NCBI GenBank assembly: GCA_902793635.1
Contig: CADBEA010000010.1
Location: forward strand, 1-63,340
DNA length: 63,340 nucleotides
Source of the DNA: an uncultured Erysipelotrichaceae bacterium
Lineage (GTDB): Bacteria > Bacillota_I > Bacilli_A > Erysipelotrichales > Erysipelotrichaceae
Reading direction: 5' to 3'
The notes below the pieces were generated by a model that saw nothing but the letters and a program-made list of their open reading frames with translations, searched no databases and was not told the origin of the DNA. Of this stretch, positions 63,296-63,340 are shown one piece after another. How positions within the stretch are numbered: position 1 is the first letter of the stretch; every line of letters begins with the position of its first letter. The position numbers and the translations under genes were made by a program.

Positions 63296-63340
63296 AATAT
63301 AAATTCGATGCAAATCAGACGATCATAAATCTGCCGAAAG

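Larger units (their letters stand above)
58754..63340 (+). mobile_element. integrative mobilizable element inserted at the 3' end of ssrA (partial)
   Basis: Beginning at the ssrA 3' end, the DNA becomes visibly richer in A and T. It carries an XRE regulator, a small HTH protein, a replication-initiator-like protein, a tyrosine integrase and a MobV-type relaxase. The ssrA 3' end is a classic attachment site for tyrosine integrases. The left boundary is therefore placed at the tmRNA end; the right boundary and the second att copy are outside the window. There are no conjugation genes in view, so it would depend on a helper element. Element status is inference from gene content and location. Confidence 0.75.

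Overview
The window looks like a chromosomal segment of a low-GC-lineage Firmicute (Bacillota) whose own base composition is nevertheless about half GC by eye. The gene orders yybS-gdpP-rplI-dnaB, walJ-htrA-rlmH, secG-rnr-smpB-ssrA and the glgC-glgD pair are typical of this phylum. UGA is a stop and Trp is encoded by TGG, so this is not a UGA-Trp mollicute. An Erysipelotrichia-like host would fit, but that is inference and no marker here settles it.

Layout. 1-124: the 3' end (domains V and VI) of a group II intron. 127-3236, minus strand: a three-gene membrane operon (unknown 555-aa protein, SPFH/stomatin-like protein, 91-aa membrane protein) behind a promoter and a yybP-ykoY type (manganese) riboswitch with its own terminator. 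3340-15645: an FtsX-type ABC transporter, tex, a PAP2 phosphatase, a pyridoxal kinase-like gene (minus), an acetyltransferase, a uridine-kinase-like nucleoside kinase and a heterodimeric ABC exporter. 15680-23868: housekeeping and stress genes in short units (Nudix, TtcA-like PP-loop ATPase, tRNA-Pro, glutathione peroxidase, lipoprotein, aldo/keto reductase, ogt, CapA-like), then two tandem ferredoxins with bacteriocin-like leaders, trmD and azlCD. 24015-32546: the operon yybS-gdpP-rplI-dnaB-M23 peptidase-walJ-htrA-like-rlmH, joining c-di-AMP turnover, replication, cell-wall hydrolysis and 23S rRNA methylation.

32552-54338 is a carbohydrate block: malQ, ptsH, phosphoglucomutase, glgB, glgP, pulA, an interposed DUF885 peptidase-ung-folC unit, glgC-glgD-glgA, then pgk-tpiA-eno. 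Together it holds glycogen synthesis (Pgm, GlgC/GlgD, GlgA, GlgB), its breakdown (GlgP, PulA, MalQ) and the lower glycolytic steps that use the product. HPr would link it to PTS and catabolite control.

54343-58791 holds secG, a lipid kinase, rnr, smpB and ssrA (tmRNA, tag ANRNNSFAFAA). Immediately after ssrA an AT-richer integrative mobilizable element begins (XRE regulator, small HTH protein, replication-initiator-like protein, tyrosine integrase, MobV-type relaxase) and runs off the right edge.

The most interesting observations are the manganese-riboswitch-controlled SPFH/unknown-protein operon, the paired ferredoxins with double-glycine-like leaders (one with a TGA exactly at a cluster cysteine), an HtrA homologue that has lost all three catalytic residues, and a relaxase gene broken by a 34-bp tandem duplication.
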